Assembly: GCF_023101765.2 (NCBI RefSeq)
Contig: NC_064235.1
Location: 4,087,501 to 4,151,500 of the forward strand
Source of the DNA: Spodoptera frugiperda
Lineage: Eukaryota; Arthropoda; Insecta; Lepidoptera; Noctuidae
Direction: 5' to 3'
Length of the DNA stretch: 64,000 bases
A program made the position numbers and the translations under genes. How positions within the stretch are numbered: the stretch's first letter is position 1; the number at the start of each line of letters is the position of its first letter. Shown here piece after piece: positions 15,463 to 40,542 of the stretch. The notes beneath the pieces were generated by a model. It was not told the DNA's origin, ran no database searches, and saw only the letters and a list, made by a program, of their open reading frames with translations.

Positions 15463-15477
15463 TTTTAGAACTTTTTC

Positions 15478-15559
15478 CATACTTTTTTCTTAGGGAAAGT
15501 TGTTTGTAATCATGAGTACAATCACGTGTTTAAATATCGTTCACTAATTTACTAGTCAC
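15478..15559. mobile_element. Truncated copy of TATAGGGTGACTGG MITE (family P) beside HTH-B exon 6
   Basis: Contains GGGAAAGTTGTTTGTAATCA, ATCACGTGTTTAAATATCG and the terminal repeat (CACTAATTTACTAGTCACAC). It abuts the last codons and possible splice donor of HTH-B exon 6. Confidence 0.65.
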
Positions 15560-15561
15560 AC

Positions 15562-26093
<10,532 letters not shown>

Positions 26094-26480
26094 TGTTTTG
26101 TAACAATGTAACTGTATAGTTAACAATTCAAGCTATCACATAATATCGCATTTATATTTATATAAATTTAATTCACACTTTGTTTACGAGCGAAACAGTA
26201 TTATTGAAATCCAAATATTCGAATCGAAACTCACATTGACACTCTAGTGATTTGACAGGTGACAGTTCGTCAGGACAAAATTTCAGTTCGAAAACTTTTT
26301 TAATCCATTAGATTTTATTTAAAAGAGTAGTACATTCCGGTTGGTTTTAATTTAATTAACTACACTTCCGAATAATTTAACATAATACGAATGTGGTACA
26401 GCTAAAATACTAAGGCATAATTTTTAAATCGCAGCAACTTTCAAGAGTGATAAGAAACGTTTCTGAATCTGTCACCCGCG
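26094..26480. promoter_or_regulatory. Duplicated upstream region of HTH-B first exon, copy 1 (truncated)
   Basis: Closely matches the sequences before the other two first exons, up to about 26478 (GTCACCCGCGCTATGC), where the match breaks off. The paired THAP first exon is absent from this copy. Promoter role is inferred from position. Confidence 0.45.
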
Positions 26481-26700
26481 CTATGCGGGCAATAGCAATA
26501 TATGGTGCCCCTGTAATGCAGAACAGTAGTACAAATCAGCATAGTTTTACCAGATGATTTGTACGAACGTGGTTACCATCGTGAATGTTACAAATGTGCT
26601 ACTGCTTTGCCGAAAAGATATTTCTCTCCAATCTCACATATATTGCTATTACAATTTTATAAGGCGCACTATTTTTTAGAGCTTTAAAGCGTCTGTTAAA
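26480..26700 (+). other. Possible coding remnant
   Basis: About 26550-26640 on the plus strand reads LYERGYHRECYKC and ALPKRYFSP, a cysteine/histidine pattern that looks protein-like. I do not recognise the family with confidence. No start codon or splice partner is evident. Confidence 0.25.
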
Positions 26701-26939
26701 AGTTTTGGTCCATGGAAAGTGTCTGATTTTTTTAATATGATTTCAGAGTAATATTCTACAAAACATATATAAAAATCAGACATAAAAATTTACGTTAAGT
26801 GAGTCTAATTTTTAGTTACCTTTCTCACCTGGTACCTGCGCAGGTGTCACTCGGCAAGCTTTACAAACATTCAGACATTAAAAAGTATATACAAGACTAC
26901 TGTAAGACGAAGGTTATATGCTTGTAAAAATATTATATG

Positions 26940-27182
26940 TCAGACGGCTCTGGGATCTCGCTCTAATACATTCATTATAGAAAACTTTTCGGCGAGAACA
27001 GTCATGAACCAGAGCACTCCCCGTGGTATGGGCGACAGAAAATGCACAACGAAGCTACATCTCTACGCATTGCCAAAGTGTCAAGTCGGTTTGAAACTTC
27101 CTGACACTCAACAATTCGAACAGCACTCCGTTGAACGCGGTCCAGAGGATGAAGCTGGGGATTCCACTTGGGGCCGAACCTT
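26940..27182 (-). pseudogene. LINE RT C-terminal fragment
   Basis: The minus strand reads PKWNPQLHPLDRVQRSAVRI and LDTLAMRRDVASLCIF, then YHGECSG, the signature of the post-RT region of a common lepidopteran LINE. A shorter piece of the same fragment recurs at 29359-29436, as part of the local duplication. Confidence 0.75.
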
Positions 27183-27184
27183 AC

Positions 27185-27442
<258 letters not shown>

Positions 27443-27806
27443 GTTGAGTTATTTACATTATTTGATGGCATGTATAAGCGCTGTGTGTACAAGCCTAGAC
27501 AGGCTTTTTTTAATGGAATAAGTCGGTAAACAAGCTGCAAAACCTGATAGTAAGCAATAGCCGCTGCCCATAGACACTTGAAACACCAGAGGTGTTACAA
27601 GTGTGTTGCCTTTTGGGGCTTAGGAATTTAAGAGTTGTAGGGAATCAGTGATTGGGAAGGGGGGTAATTGGACCTCCGGTAACCTTACTCACACAAAGTA
27701 CAATGCTAGTGTTGTTTCACATGACTGAACTATGAGGCCGTGGTATCGCTCCGGTCGAGCCGGCCCATTCGCGCCGAAGCATGGCTCTCCCACACTTGGT
27801 ACTTAC

Positions 27807-28217
27807 CTTATCTGCATCGGGTGCACCTTCGTCGTCACTCTGGTTTTTCAAAAGCTTAGAAATATAATCTACGCTGACATTAAAAGTCCGAGCTGCCTTC
27901 CGCATACTAGTTTTCGGGTTAGTTTTTAAGTAATCTAGAATTCGATCGGCTTTCAATCGATCTTTGAAGTTAAATGATTTTACAATTCCATGTCCTACGT
28001 ATGTCGGTGTACGAAACTGTCCGTACTCCGTTAGACGCCCCCAAACGTGGTTAAATGTTTTCCCGGTCGGAATACGCGGGTTGTTTATACCTTTCCGTTT
28101 TAAACTATTTAAATGATCCGGATCACTGTAGAGGCGACGAGCCTCATTAGTATTGAAGTCCGCAAGCACATAGAACTTTACTATATCAAGGTACTCGAAG
28201 TTTGTAAAACTGTTCAT
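27807..28217 (-). CDS. Alternative first exon 2 of HTH-B
   Basis: 137 codons from ATG at 28217 to the donor GTAAGT (plus strand 27801-27806), phase 0, so it can join the exon at 18529. It matches the 26093-25686 exon over its whole length with scattered amino-acid changes: TNEARRL for TAEARRL, RLTEYGQF for RLMDYGQF, KDRLKADR for KDKLGDR, and FNVSVDYISK in the second HTH. The frame is open, which suggests selection or youth. Its upstream region leads head-to-head into a THAP first exon at 28914. Confidence 0.75.
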
Positions 28218-28913
28218 TGTTACAACTGTATAGTTAACAATTCAAGCTATCACATAATAGTCTCGCATTTATATTTATATAAATTTAATTCACACTTTGT
28301 TTACGAGCGAAACAGTATTATTGAAATCCAAATATTCGAATCGAAACTCACATTGACACTCTAGTGATTTGACAGTGCGACAGTGACAGTTGGACAGGAC
28401 AAAATTTCAGTTCGAAAATGTTTCATTCCATTAGATTTTATTTAAAGACTAGAACATTCCGGTTGGTTTTAATTTAATTAACTACACTTCCGAATAATTT
28501 AACATAATACGAATGTGGTACAGCTAAAATACTAAGGCATAATTTTTAAATCGCAGCAACTTTCAAGAGTGATAAGAAACGTTTCTGAATTTGTCAGCCG
28601 CACCGTGCTACAGCGCACTAGGTATAAGTAGGTTAGATTTAGATTTCAGGCATGATCGTCCCACTGCAGAGTAAAGTAAAGGCCTCCCTAACTTCCTTCC
28701 TTCCACTCCTCTCTGTTTAAAGCTATGTATACCTAAACAAAAAGGTATATAGATAGGTTACAAACGCTCAGCCAGCGACACCCTAAAAATATAGCTAAGT
28801 AGCCACATTTAGCGCCAGTGTCGGGTCGCGCTGCGCCGTCAACGGACGCATGTCGCTCAGTACCTAGTGCATGTACCTGTTTAAAAATAAAAGGTGCCCC
28901 AAAGCCTTATAAA
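28218..28913. promoter_or_regulatory. Candidate bidirectional promoter between HTH-B exon 1 (copy 2) and THAP first exon
   Basis: About 695 bp separates two divergent start codons. The same spacing and sequence recur at 30008-30702. No TATA box is obvious. Shared regulation is inferred from the arrangement. Confidence 0.45.
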
Positions 28914-28990
28914 ATGCCGTCATGTGTTATAAGATATTGCAATAATTATACGGGAAAAACTTCAAAAAGTCGAGGCATTACATACCATTC
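28914..28990 (+). CDS. THAP first exon, upstream duplicate
   Basis: Encodes MPSCVIRYCNNYTGKTSK and on to ITYH, with two cysteines of the C2CH zinc site, and ends in a phase 2 donor GTAAGT. The encoded residues are identical to those of the exon at 30703-30779. It can splice to the THAP exon at 31735, which would make it an alternative promoter for THAP1. Confidence 0.7.
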
Positions 28991-29599
28991 GTAAGTTAAA
29001 TATTTACGCTAATATTTCATTTATACACACACTACCATGCATAGTACTGATCGTATTTGACGAAACGTCAAAATCGACAGGCATTGCGATGATATTCTCA
29101 CGTCTCATATGAATAGAGTTTTCCTGTTTATGATGCGCCGGAATATATTAATTTGTATTTTACAAAACTAATAGCAATTCGTTAGTGTCGGCTGCCCGGG
29201 GCGGAAGACAATTTTACCGCCCTCTTATTTAATAAAATTTATCCTTAAACATATGTTAAGTGGTAATGTCAGTGGCGTAGCGTGAGTGTCGGCTGCCCGG
29301 GGCGGAAGACAATTTTGCCGCCCTCTTATTTAGGTATTTTAATTTAATGAATACTATACATTACATACATTCATTATAGAGAACTTTTCGGCGAGAACAG
29401 TCATGAACCAGAGCACTCCCCGTGGTATGGGCGATAGATAGTGATTGGGAAGGGGGGTAATTGGACCTCCGGTAACCTTACTCACACAAAGTACAATGCT
29501 AGTGTTGTTTCACATGACTGAACTATGAGGCCGTGGTATCGCTCCGGTCGAGCCGGCCCATCCGTGCCGAAGCATGGCTCTCCCACACTTGGTACTTAC

Positions 29600-30007
29600 C
29601 TTATCTGCATCGGGTGCACCTTCGTCGTCACTCTGGTTTTTCAAAAGCTTAGAAATATAGAATCTGTTGACATTAAAAGTCCGAGCTGCCTTCCGCACAC
29701 TAGTTTTCGGGTTAGTTTTTAAGTAATCTAGAATTCGATCGCCTAGTTTATCTTTGAAGTTAGATGATTTTTCACTTCCATATCCTACGTATTTCGGTGT
29801 ACGAAACTGTCCGTAGTCCATTAGACGCCCCCAAACGTGGTTAAATGTTCTCACGTTCGGAATACGCGGGTTGTTTATACCTTTCCGTTTTAAACTATTT
29901 ATATGATCCGGATCACTGTAGAGGCGACGAGCCTCAGCAGTATTGAAGTCCGCAAGCACATAGAACTTTACTATATCAAGGTACTCGAAGTTTGTAAAAC
30001 TGTTCAT
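29600..30007 (-). CDS. Alternative first exon 3 of HTH-B
   Basis: 136 codons from ATG at 30007 to the donor at 29599-29594, phase 0. The overall match to the other two copies is high, but the second HTH reads FNVNRFYISK instead of FNVSIDYVSK or FNVSVDYISK, and PNVRTFNHVW replaces PTGKTFNHVW. If used, it would give an isoform with a different recognition helix. This could be the most distal HTH-B promoter. Confidence 0.72.
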
Positions 30008-30702
30008 TGTTACAACTGTATGGTTAACAATTCAAGCTATCACATAATAGTCTCGCATTTATATTTATTTAATTTAATTCACACTTTGTTTACTACCGAA
30101 ACAGTATTATTGAAATCCAAATATTCGAATCGAAACTCACATTGACACTACACTTGTGATTTGACACTTGACAGTGCGACAGTGACAGGTCGACAGGACA
30201 AAATTTCAGTTCGGAAATTTGATTTTATTTAAAGAGTAGAACATTCCGATTGGTTTTAATTAAATTAATATTATTTTCCGAATAATTTAACATAATACGA
30301 ATGTGGTACAGCTAAAATACTAAGGCATAATTTTTAAATCGCAGCAACTTTCAAGAGTGATAAGAAACGTTTCTGAATCTGTCACCCGCGCTATGCTACA
30401 GCGCACTAGGTATAAGTAGTTTAGATTTAGATTTCAGGCATGATCGTCCTACTGCAGAGTAAAGCAAAGGCCTCCCTAACTTCCTTCCTTCCACTCCTCT
30501 CTGTTTAAAGCTATGTATACCTAAACAAAAAGGTATATAGATAGGTTACAAACGCTTAGCCAGCGACACCCTAAAAAATATAGCTAAGTAGCCACATTTA
30601 GCGCCAGTGTCGCGTCGCGCTGCGCCGTCAACGGACGCACGTCGCTCGGTACCTAGTGCATGTACCTGTTTAAAAATAAAAGGTGCCCCAAAGCCTTATA
30701 AA
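30008..30702. promoter_or_regulatory. Candidate bidirectional promoter between HTH-B exon 1 (copy 3) and THAP1
   Basis: Duplicate of 28218-28913, differing by scattered substitutions and small indels. Divergent ATGs lie at 30007 (-) and 30703 (+). Confidence 0.45.
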
Positions 30703-33294
<2,592 letters not shown>

Positions 33295-33429
33295 GTAAGT
33301 ACCTATTGAAGAGTAGAGACGTATGATGCCTTAGGCAAACTAGGCTTGTGCCTACGGCGCCAGGTTCCAGAGGGGCGCTACGAGACGCGTGTGCCCATTT
33401 ACAACTAGTTATGTACCTATTTTTTTTAT

Positions 33430-33620
33430 TTGTGGGGGGAAAATCATCCATTGACTTCTCCCGCCTTGGTTGAGACGGGAGGGGGTGTCAGACTCTTACT
33501 GACTAAAAACCACCCCGTTCCTTCTACTGCTTTGAGCCGGAGCCCCGGTAACCTTTTACGTTGTCCGCAGCTCCGGATCGGGCATCAGCCCTACTGGGCC
33601 CCATCTGTGGTGGTCTGGCT
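33430..33620 (+). mobile_element. Repeat family C, full copy
   Basis: Runs from GGGGGAAAATCATCCATTGA to CCCCATCTGTGGTGGTCTGG and includes the CCGGAGCCCCGGTAACC word. Confidence 0.65.
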
Positions 33621-33653
33621 CTTTAAACAACTACCTCTACAGTACTACCTATA

Positions 33654-33961
33654 TAGGATGACTGGTAATTAGTGACCGATATTTAAAATTAGTTTTATTT
33701 TTATCACAATAACAAAACAATAAAATTACGTATCTGGATGCTTTCTCATGATCAGCTGTTAGCAGCGAGGCGCCCGCGTTATAGGAAGACTAGTAGGTAC
33801 TTCGTAACTTTACGCGCGCGTGCTAATGAAATGTTGTCTAATTATTGTGATAAAAATAAAACTAATGAGTATACAAAAAAAGTTTCTTCGGGAAAGTTGT
33901 TTGTAATCATGAGTACAATCACGTGTTTAAATATCGTTCACTAATTACCAGTCACGCTATA
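33654..33961. mobile_element. MITE family P, full copy
   Basis: The terminal inverted repeats share TGACTGGTAATTAGTGA and GATATTTAAA. The interior carries CAGCGAGGCGCCCGCG and ACTAATGAGTATACAAAAAA. Partial copies are at 15478-15559, 37320-37447, 45689-45867 and 62925-63053. Confidence 0.75.
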
Positions 33962-34262
33962 CAGTGGCGACGGCATTTAGAGAAATAATGGGCTCCTTTG
34001 ATGTACTTGCCTAGGGCGCTCTGAAGGTTTAATTTTTTCAGCTAACCTTTTATTAGTTCATCGCAAGTTGAGCTAACAAGAACCTTATAAATAAATAGGG
34101 TCTGTACCCTTAGTACGAGTTTGCTTTACGTTTAAAGTAATCGAAACGAGAGCGCGTTCGGGGCTCTGATTGGCCGGCTCGAATAAACCAACCAATCAGA
34201 ACGCCATCACATTTCAATTACTTTAAACTTAAAACAAACTCATACTAAGGGTACTGTATTAA

Positions 34263-34426
34263 AAATAAAACACACAAATTGATTGAAATAATGATAGAAT
34301 CATCTCCGAACGTATTCGGATCACGTTGCTAGTGGCTACTTGTATTTTAATATATTTAATGTTAAAATATGAAATAAATCTTACAGTAAACATAATCTTA
34401 TATAAATCTATACATATAGTAACAAA
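34263..34426 (-). other. Conserved 3' untranslated region of HTH-A
   Basis: The sequence after the stop (GATTGAAATAATGATAGAAT, TTCGGATCACGTTGCTAGTG) is almost identical at 61096-61252 behind the paralogous gene, then similarity ends. This marks the likely transcript end and a recent common origin. No canonical AATAAA was identified. Confidence 0.6.
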
Positions 34427-37400
34427 TTAACGCGAGTAGTTCACCTCTGGTGCTGAGAATTTGTTCATTCCGATGTCTGCTAGCATGTAGGTACTGAAAC
34501 AAATAAAAATTCAAATATAATAATGTCTTTCTTCGATAAAAATATAATAGGGATGACGACTGGGTCAAAAATAGATTATTAGGTTTGTACCTAATGTTAT
34601 CTGATGTTCAATTCAATTCTACTGATGTAACTTACGGACGTTAAGAGCTAAGTGTGCCGAATATGGATGATGACTGGGTCAAAAATAAATTATTACAACT
34701 TTTCAATACAATAAAATACTCAAAAATAATCACACTCTCATTCATAAATTTGATGAACTACTTAATTTACGATTTCTTCTAGCTAAATATCTAGAAATAA
34801 GTCTGCTATTTGACGTAAAAATCTGATGACGCCATATTAGAGTATTTCATACAAAGTTCATAGAAAATTATATTTTTTGACGTTTCGGAAAAAGTATTAA
34901 TGACTAGTTATACGTATGTATACCTATACATAGATAAGAGCATTAAAAAATATAACCAGCCAGGTTTACTATGTTTTAAGAACCATAGGCGTAGCCCAGT
35001 GTCCGGGGTTCAAATCCGGCCCCTCCCCCGTTAAATGCGTACCTAGACATTACAGAGCGTTATTTTTCTAGTTAGCATAGTCATCCCCTGTTTGGCAAAG
35101 GTCTCTATATATGACTACCTATGAATCTGTTAATTACATATTATATATAAAGTAAATAAATATATAGTGTTTTTTTATTGTCACACATTTCATGTGTCGA
35201 CTTTCTTGAATCCCTGCCGAAACTAAAACCTGGCTACGCCTATGTTAAGTACACTAGTACTAATCAAATCAAATCAAATCACTTTAATGCATCCATAGTG
35301 TATAATTTGGTTGACAGTTTTACAAGTGACCAACTTACTTGTTGAGGGGTTGTGGCTGAGAAGTAGGAATATTGCCGGCGAGATTGGCTGCTGTTGTCGG
35401 GTCGATCTTTAGTTGCCTGTATCAAAAAAAGAAACATATTTACAAGTATTGCAAGGGCGTATCTGTCGTATCAATTATATACCGGGCCCCCAAGCCACGG
35501 TAGACCCCACCAGCTTTAGCATAAAATAAAACCTTCCCAAACGTCAGTAAAAGTCTGATATTCTATCTCGCCTCACCCAAGGACGGGAGAAATTATTGGA
35601 ATAACTTTGACCCCCAAAAAAGGCCCCAAACTATCTATACTAATATTTAGCTGAAGAGTTTGTTTGTTTGTTTGAATGCGCTAATCTCCTGAACTACAGG
35701 TCCGATTTGAATAATTCTTTTTGTGTTAAGTAGTGCCTGCGTCGAGGAAAATAGGCTATAAAACATCACACTATGGCCAATAGGAGCCAAGCAGAGCGGG
35801 TGAAACCGCGCGGAAGTAGCTAGTTTATTATAAGGGGCCCCGCAAAGCCACACTTCGCCACTGAAGTATGAGTAGTTTTTCAGGCAGGGTTCCTTTTCTC
35901 ATCATGCCTAAGGCAAACTAGGCAAGTAGTCTAGGGCGCCAAATTACAATTTTAATTTTGTCATTTTATCTTTATCTTTAAACTCCTCTTTCTTTATAAA
36001 TATATTATGCTCATAGGTCATGTTTACACAACAATACTCTCATTATTTGTTACACGTACTGCTATTAATGTTCCTAGCGATTAGATTTCTTCATTTCTAA
36101 ATATTTATGTTTACCTGTGGACAGCGTTGTGGGTTACATTATGACCACAACAAGTCATTGTTACAGTGCCGTCGTTAGGGGGGGGGCGACATGGGCCGAT
36201 GGCCCAGGGCAACAAAGTCTGGGGGCGCCAATAAAATGAAAAACTACTACTAACACTTGATATTGCTTCCCTCAAGTGGGCGCCACAATATTTTCGCCCG
36301 GGGTGTCCCTTAAGCCGGCACTGCATTGTTATATTAGTTGTAAGATTTTATAATGTAACTGTTTGCTGTTCCTTAAAATGAAAAATAAAATAGGGGCGCC
36401 GCGAGACGCGCGTGCCCAACTGCCCATTGAGCAGCAGCGCTTGTCTAGGGCGCTCACTAAGGGGACTCCGGAGCAGGTCTATTAAGAGGTCTCGGTGTCC
36501 CTTACAGGTGTTGAGGGTGGCCACCGGGGTTCTAATGAGGTAAAAATCCCACACTCCCTAAAAATCCCAAAAAAGCTAGGCGCCTTTTGAAGGTTCCCCC
36601 TGTCATCAAAAAAAAAAAGGGGCGCTCACTAAGTTAAATCCGGCCCTGGTTTCATCTCTCGTTTGGCGGCCTTTTGCCATATCAAACATATTATATCCTC
36701 ACTCTTCACCAAATTACAGTACTCTCAACGGATCTTGGCAGGTCTGAACTACGTGCAGAAGGCTGCGCAATAAGTCTTTTTAGAACCAAATGGTGGCATG
36801 AGGCGAGGTGCGGGGGGCGGCGATCTAGGCTAGAGATTGACCATTTCTAAATACAATTGACCCTTTACACTTATTGCGCAGCCTTCTGCACGTAGTTCAG
36901 ACCTGCCAAGATCCGTTGAGAGTACTTGTACTTACTTGTCAGTCTTTCGAAGAGGCTTTTTCCGTGGCGTAATGGCCACTCTTCTCTTGGCTTCCTTACG
37001 CGCTTCTTTCTTCTGCGCTTCCTCCTTCAGGGCCTGTTCCACAGCCGCTTCCTTGACACCAGTAGCTGCAGCAGCTCGCTTGTGAAGCTGCGCCATTGCA
37101 TCCATTTGTTGAGGACCTGACATCTTCTTTAATTCTTCCAATTCTTGTGCCAAATAGTGAAACACTCGAGCTATCATGATTTTCCTTTGATTCTGAAAAT
37201 TTAATGTATTTTATTTTCAGTCTTAATAACTCTGTAAAAAATGTGAAAATGTACCGTTTGTCGCGCAATGCTGTTCATGACTACGGGCCCTAGCGTGGGT
37301 TGAAACTAGTCGAGTTACGATTATTTTGTTATTGTTATAAAAATAAAACTAATGAGTATACAAAAAAGTTTCTCCGGGAAAGTTGTTTGTAATCATGAGT

Positions 37401-40400
37401 ACAATCACGTGTTTAAATATCGTTCACTAATTACCGGTCACCCTATATTGGTATATAGCTAGACAAAATATAAAATTACCTCTTGCCTCTTAGCAGCCGG
37501 AGTTTCCACTTCAGTATTGCAATTTGGACAAAATAGTTTTCTGTCATTTTCCTTTTTCGGGTCTGATTTCTGAAATTAAAAATTATTACATTACATTAGG
37601 TATTGCGTAACTAACCAACTACGATAACTAGCTATTCCCGCGCGGTCTCCTGCCAAGCTCCCATGGGTCTTTCTCTTTAATTCTTTTAAAGAGTGGGTTG
37701 TATGTAGAAGAAATAGGCATGTTTCCTACTAGTCAAACTCAATACTATTTTCGAAACGTCAAAAACTATATTTTTTATATGAATTTTGTATGAAATACTC
37801 TATTATGACGTCATAAGTTTTAGGCGTCAAATAGCAGACTTATTTCTAGTTAGCTAGAAACAATCGAAATTTAAGTACCTAGTTCATCAAATTTATGAAT
37901 GAGAGTGTGATTATTTTTGAATATTTTATTGAATTGAACAGTTGTAATCATTTATCTTTGACCCAGTCATCATCCCTATTGAATTATGTATATGTACAGT
38001 ATTGATATTGTGGTGGCCTGCCAACCTGGTTTAAGACACCCGCTTCTCTTGCACCCCATGCATGAGAAGAGAGTGTCCGGGTGCGGGTTGGAAACCTATC
38101 CAATGCAAGTAGCAATGTGACACGTTGAGCAAGCATGTTGATTAATGCTCAAACCTTCTCAGAGCGAGAGGCCATTGGTCAGCAGTGGCCTCTTATAGGC
38201 CGTTGATGATAACTGAATAAGAAGTAATAATACTAATGTACGTATTGTATACTCACTCCTGCTTCTTCATCCTTCTTTTTCATGGCTTCCCTCAAGCGTC
38301 GCCGTACTGTGTCCATTGATATCTAGAAGAGACAAAATATTTTTTTATATATTATAGATTCTGCAGTCAATAGTTAGTTCCGTAATGACTTTAACAAAAT
38401 ATATGAAGCATGCAAACTATTAGAAAAACCTCCTTGATTTATTAGCTACCCAGAAACCTTAAATTACTTATAACATTCTCAAAAAAGTAGGGTGTAAAGA
38501 GAAAAGGGCAATTTCAAAATATCTTTATTTGCAAAATCTTGTTCAAAGTAACTTCCTCTACGACAAATACAGGAACACGTGTTTTAATCTCTGTGACAGT
38601 CACTCTTGAACTGAATATGCGTCCCAAATCTGTTGGTTTATTCAAGCCGGCCAATCAGTGCCGAATGCGCGCTCGTTGCAATTACTTTAAACGTAAAGCA
38701 AACTCGTAATATTTTTAATTTGAGCCGATAGAATAGAATCAGGCGTTACTTTGCGAAAATCTAAGCTACACTAACAATACAATAAGATTTTTAGTTTTGT
38801 AAGGTGTTCTCTAATTTGAGCTGCGGGAGCCGCCGAATCAACACCTCCTGAGGATGCTCCGTGGAGGAGCGAAACATATGTCGAGTGGTATATTGCATGT
38901 TATGTGTGTGTTTATGTTGCACCCCTGCTGCATGAGCATTTATTTGCGGGCGTGAGGGCGGTGCTACACAACACATGTTAAAAAATACATGTATAAGCGG
39001 AATTAAAACTAAAAATCTTATTGTATTGTTAGTGTAATTTGAATAGAGTATCACAACTCACATTGTAACTAGTAGAAGAGACTCGTGTGCTCATCAGTGG
39101 GTCTGACGCGTGGGCAGCGACTATGGCGGCGTCCTGCTCCGCAGTGGTAGCCCGCTTGTACACCTTGCGGTGGTGAGCCTGCAGGCTACCGTCCTTCTCC
39201 CAGCGTCTGATCCACAGGTAGATTGTTCTTTTCTGAAAATAAATATTAATCTTACTACTTACAATGCTATGCAAGAACTACCTTAATTTACTAGATTCTG
39301 TCCACTTTAGATTTGTTTTTAGCATCATTTTAGGTAATTACTGTCATTGATATATATTGTCTATTGTTTTTTACTATTTGTGAAAGCTTGTGATGGGCCA
39401 TCATTAAGTTTTTATTTTTAATTATATTAAGTTGTTAGCTGTAAGCTCAAACATGTAAAATAATATTATAAAGGAAGAACTCTTGTGAGACATACATGAG
39501 AATACTGTTCATGAATATAAGCTTATAGCATAGTTTGAAACTAGTCGAGTTCCTCATCAAACAGAATGTGATAATTAAGAAACAATATAATTATTTTGTG
39601 GCCTTATCTGAAACAGCTAACGTAAAAAAGTGATATGTAACAATGGAACTAGCCATTTGAAACAATATTGGGTGTACATTGTACTATCCCTTCAATATCT
39701 AATATATATAAAATTCTCGTGTCACAGGTTTCGTTGCTTTTGATGAATTTTTTTGTGCTTATCCAGTAGTTATCTATGAGAATCGGCCAACATCTATTTA
39801 TCATCCCCCTAAATGTTAGGGGTAGTACAAACCTAATTTTTTTTATTTTCCACGGATGAAGTTGCGGGCAGAAGCTAGTGTATGTATAATAGTCATTTTA
39901 GAGGATTTTAAATAAATATGTGGAATTATAATATCAATCAACAATAACACAAAGCTCCCAATCCACAATATATAATATACTAATTATATGTAAAGTATAT
40001 ATTTAATATACTAATTATATGTAAAGTATATATTTAAGTGATAAATCTTTAAAACTAGAAAATTAAAGTGTACAATTTTAATTCTAAAGTTAGTATAATG
40101 TCAATTATTTTAGATTAAGTTGAATTGTTATAAGTTATTTAAATGTAAAGTCCTCTCCACATATGTTTGTAATATCTTTTGCTGTGCCCGACAGGGTCCA
40201 CTATTGTTACCTACCAAATATTTACCACCTAAGCCTACATTGTGGAATGCAATAAAGAATTGAGTTTTGAGTATAATATTAACTATTACAAAATTAACGA
40301 TTCATTACAGTTGCTATTAAAAAAAAAATAGAAAGAAGAAAAGAAAGACTCTTATTAGATTATCTACGTTATAAATAACAATCCCTATACTGACAGAAGT

Positions 40401-40542
40401 TTCTTAATACTATAGGATCGAAAGATTAAGTTTATATATTCACCGTAATTCCTGTGAGTCGACTTATGTCTACTATACGGCACCCACTCTGCCGCAGAGC
40501 AATGATGTGCTCCCTTTCTAAGGCTGTAAGCCGAGGCGCCAT
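34427..40542 (-). CDS. HTH-A: seven-exon protein made of Tc1/mariner-type DNA-binding modules
   Basis: Exons 40542-40444, 39232-39062, 38322-38257, 37569-37480, 37192-36936, 35416-35339 and 34493-34427 (TAA) join in phase with GT/AG borders and give 275 residues. Residues 1-48 form a Tc1-like HTH (ALEREHIIALRQSG, DISRLTGIT, KRTIYLWIRRW). 91-104 match the second transposase HTH (ISMDTVRRRLREA). 126-129 is CPNC, a possible zinc site. 143-200 is a third HTH-like module related to HTH-B exon 2 ([31 protein letters not shown]). A Lys/Arg-rich patch (PRKKPLRK) and a short conserved tail follow. No DDE catalytic domain is present. A paralog at 61-63 kb has the same exon lengths. The architecture implies a nuclear DNA-binding protein domesticated from a transposase; its targets are unknown. 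Confidence 0.85.
34545..34910. repeat. Dispersed repeat family E (HTH-A intron 6)
   Basis: Marked by GGGTCAAAAATAAATTATT, TCATAAATTTGATGAACTAC and TATTTTTTGACGTTTCGG. Copies are at 37735-37985, 42400-42640 and 44580-44790, the last truncating a THAP exon. Confidence 0.65.
34978..35245 (+). repeat. Dispersed repeat with GGCGTAGCC ends
   Basis: Contains ATGCGTACCTAGACATTACA and AGCGTTATTTTTCTAGTTAG and ends CCTGGCTACGCCTATG. It recurs at 49470-49702. The ends AGGCGTAGCC and GGCTACGCCT are inverted. Confidence 0.55.
35632..35825 (+). mobile_element. Helitron-like element (HTH-A intron 5)
   Basis: Begins ATCTATACTAATATTTAGCT and ends CGCGGAAGTAGCTAGT. It is the most complete copy of this unit here. 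Confidence 0.55.
36160..36310 (+). repeat. GC-rich dispersed repeat
   Basis: GGGCGACATGGGCCGATGGC, CAGGGCAACAAAGTCTGGGG and CGCCACAATATTTTCGCCCG recur at 49740-49885. It lies in HTH-A intron 5. Confidence 0.5.
36718..36926. repeat. Perfect 57-bp inverted repeat beside the HTH-A exon 5 donor
   Basis: The arms 36718-36774 and 36870-36926 are exact reverse complements with a 95-bp spacer. The outer bases can be read as a TA duplication around CTCTCAACGG ends, as for mariner-type MITEs. The right arm ends 3 bp from the GTAAGT donor at 36930-36935. Confidence 0.9.
37262..37447. mobile_element. MITE fragments in HTH-A intron 4
   Basis: A scrap of the fold-back family (GGCTTGAAACTAGTCGAGTT) is followed by a family P fragment ending ACCGGTCACCCTATA. 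The paralog has the same pair in the same place (62818-63053), so they were present before the duplication. Confidence 0.65.
38768..39035. mobile_element. MITE with 31-bp perfect terminal inverted repeats (HTH-A intron 2)
   Basis: The arms 38768-38798 and 39005-39035 are exact inverses (core AACAATACAATAAGATTTTT). The element ends about 20 bp from the exon 2 donor. A right-end fragment lies at 13320-13400. Confidence 0.8.
39705..39881 (+). mobile_element. Helitron-like element (HTH-A intron 1)
   Basis: TCTAATATATATAAAATTCT at the start and GGGCAGAAGCTAGT at the end fit Helitron TC...CTAG borders. A related reverse copy is at 49936-50106. Confidence 0.5.

Noticed and set aside
33644..33672. 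Nine-residue terminal exon of THAP1
   Set aside because: Acceptor and phase fit, but the stop lies in the terminal repeat of a MITE and there is no paralogous support.
36926..37120. Plus-strand frame opposite HTH-A exon 5
   Set aside because: Antisense shadow of an exon with supported splice sites and a paralog.
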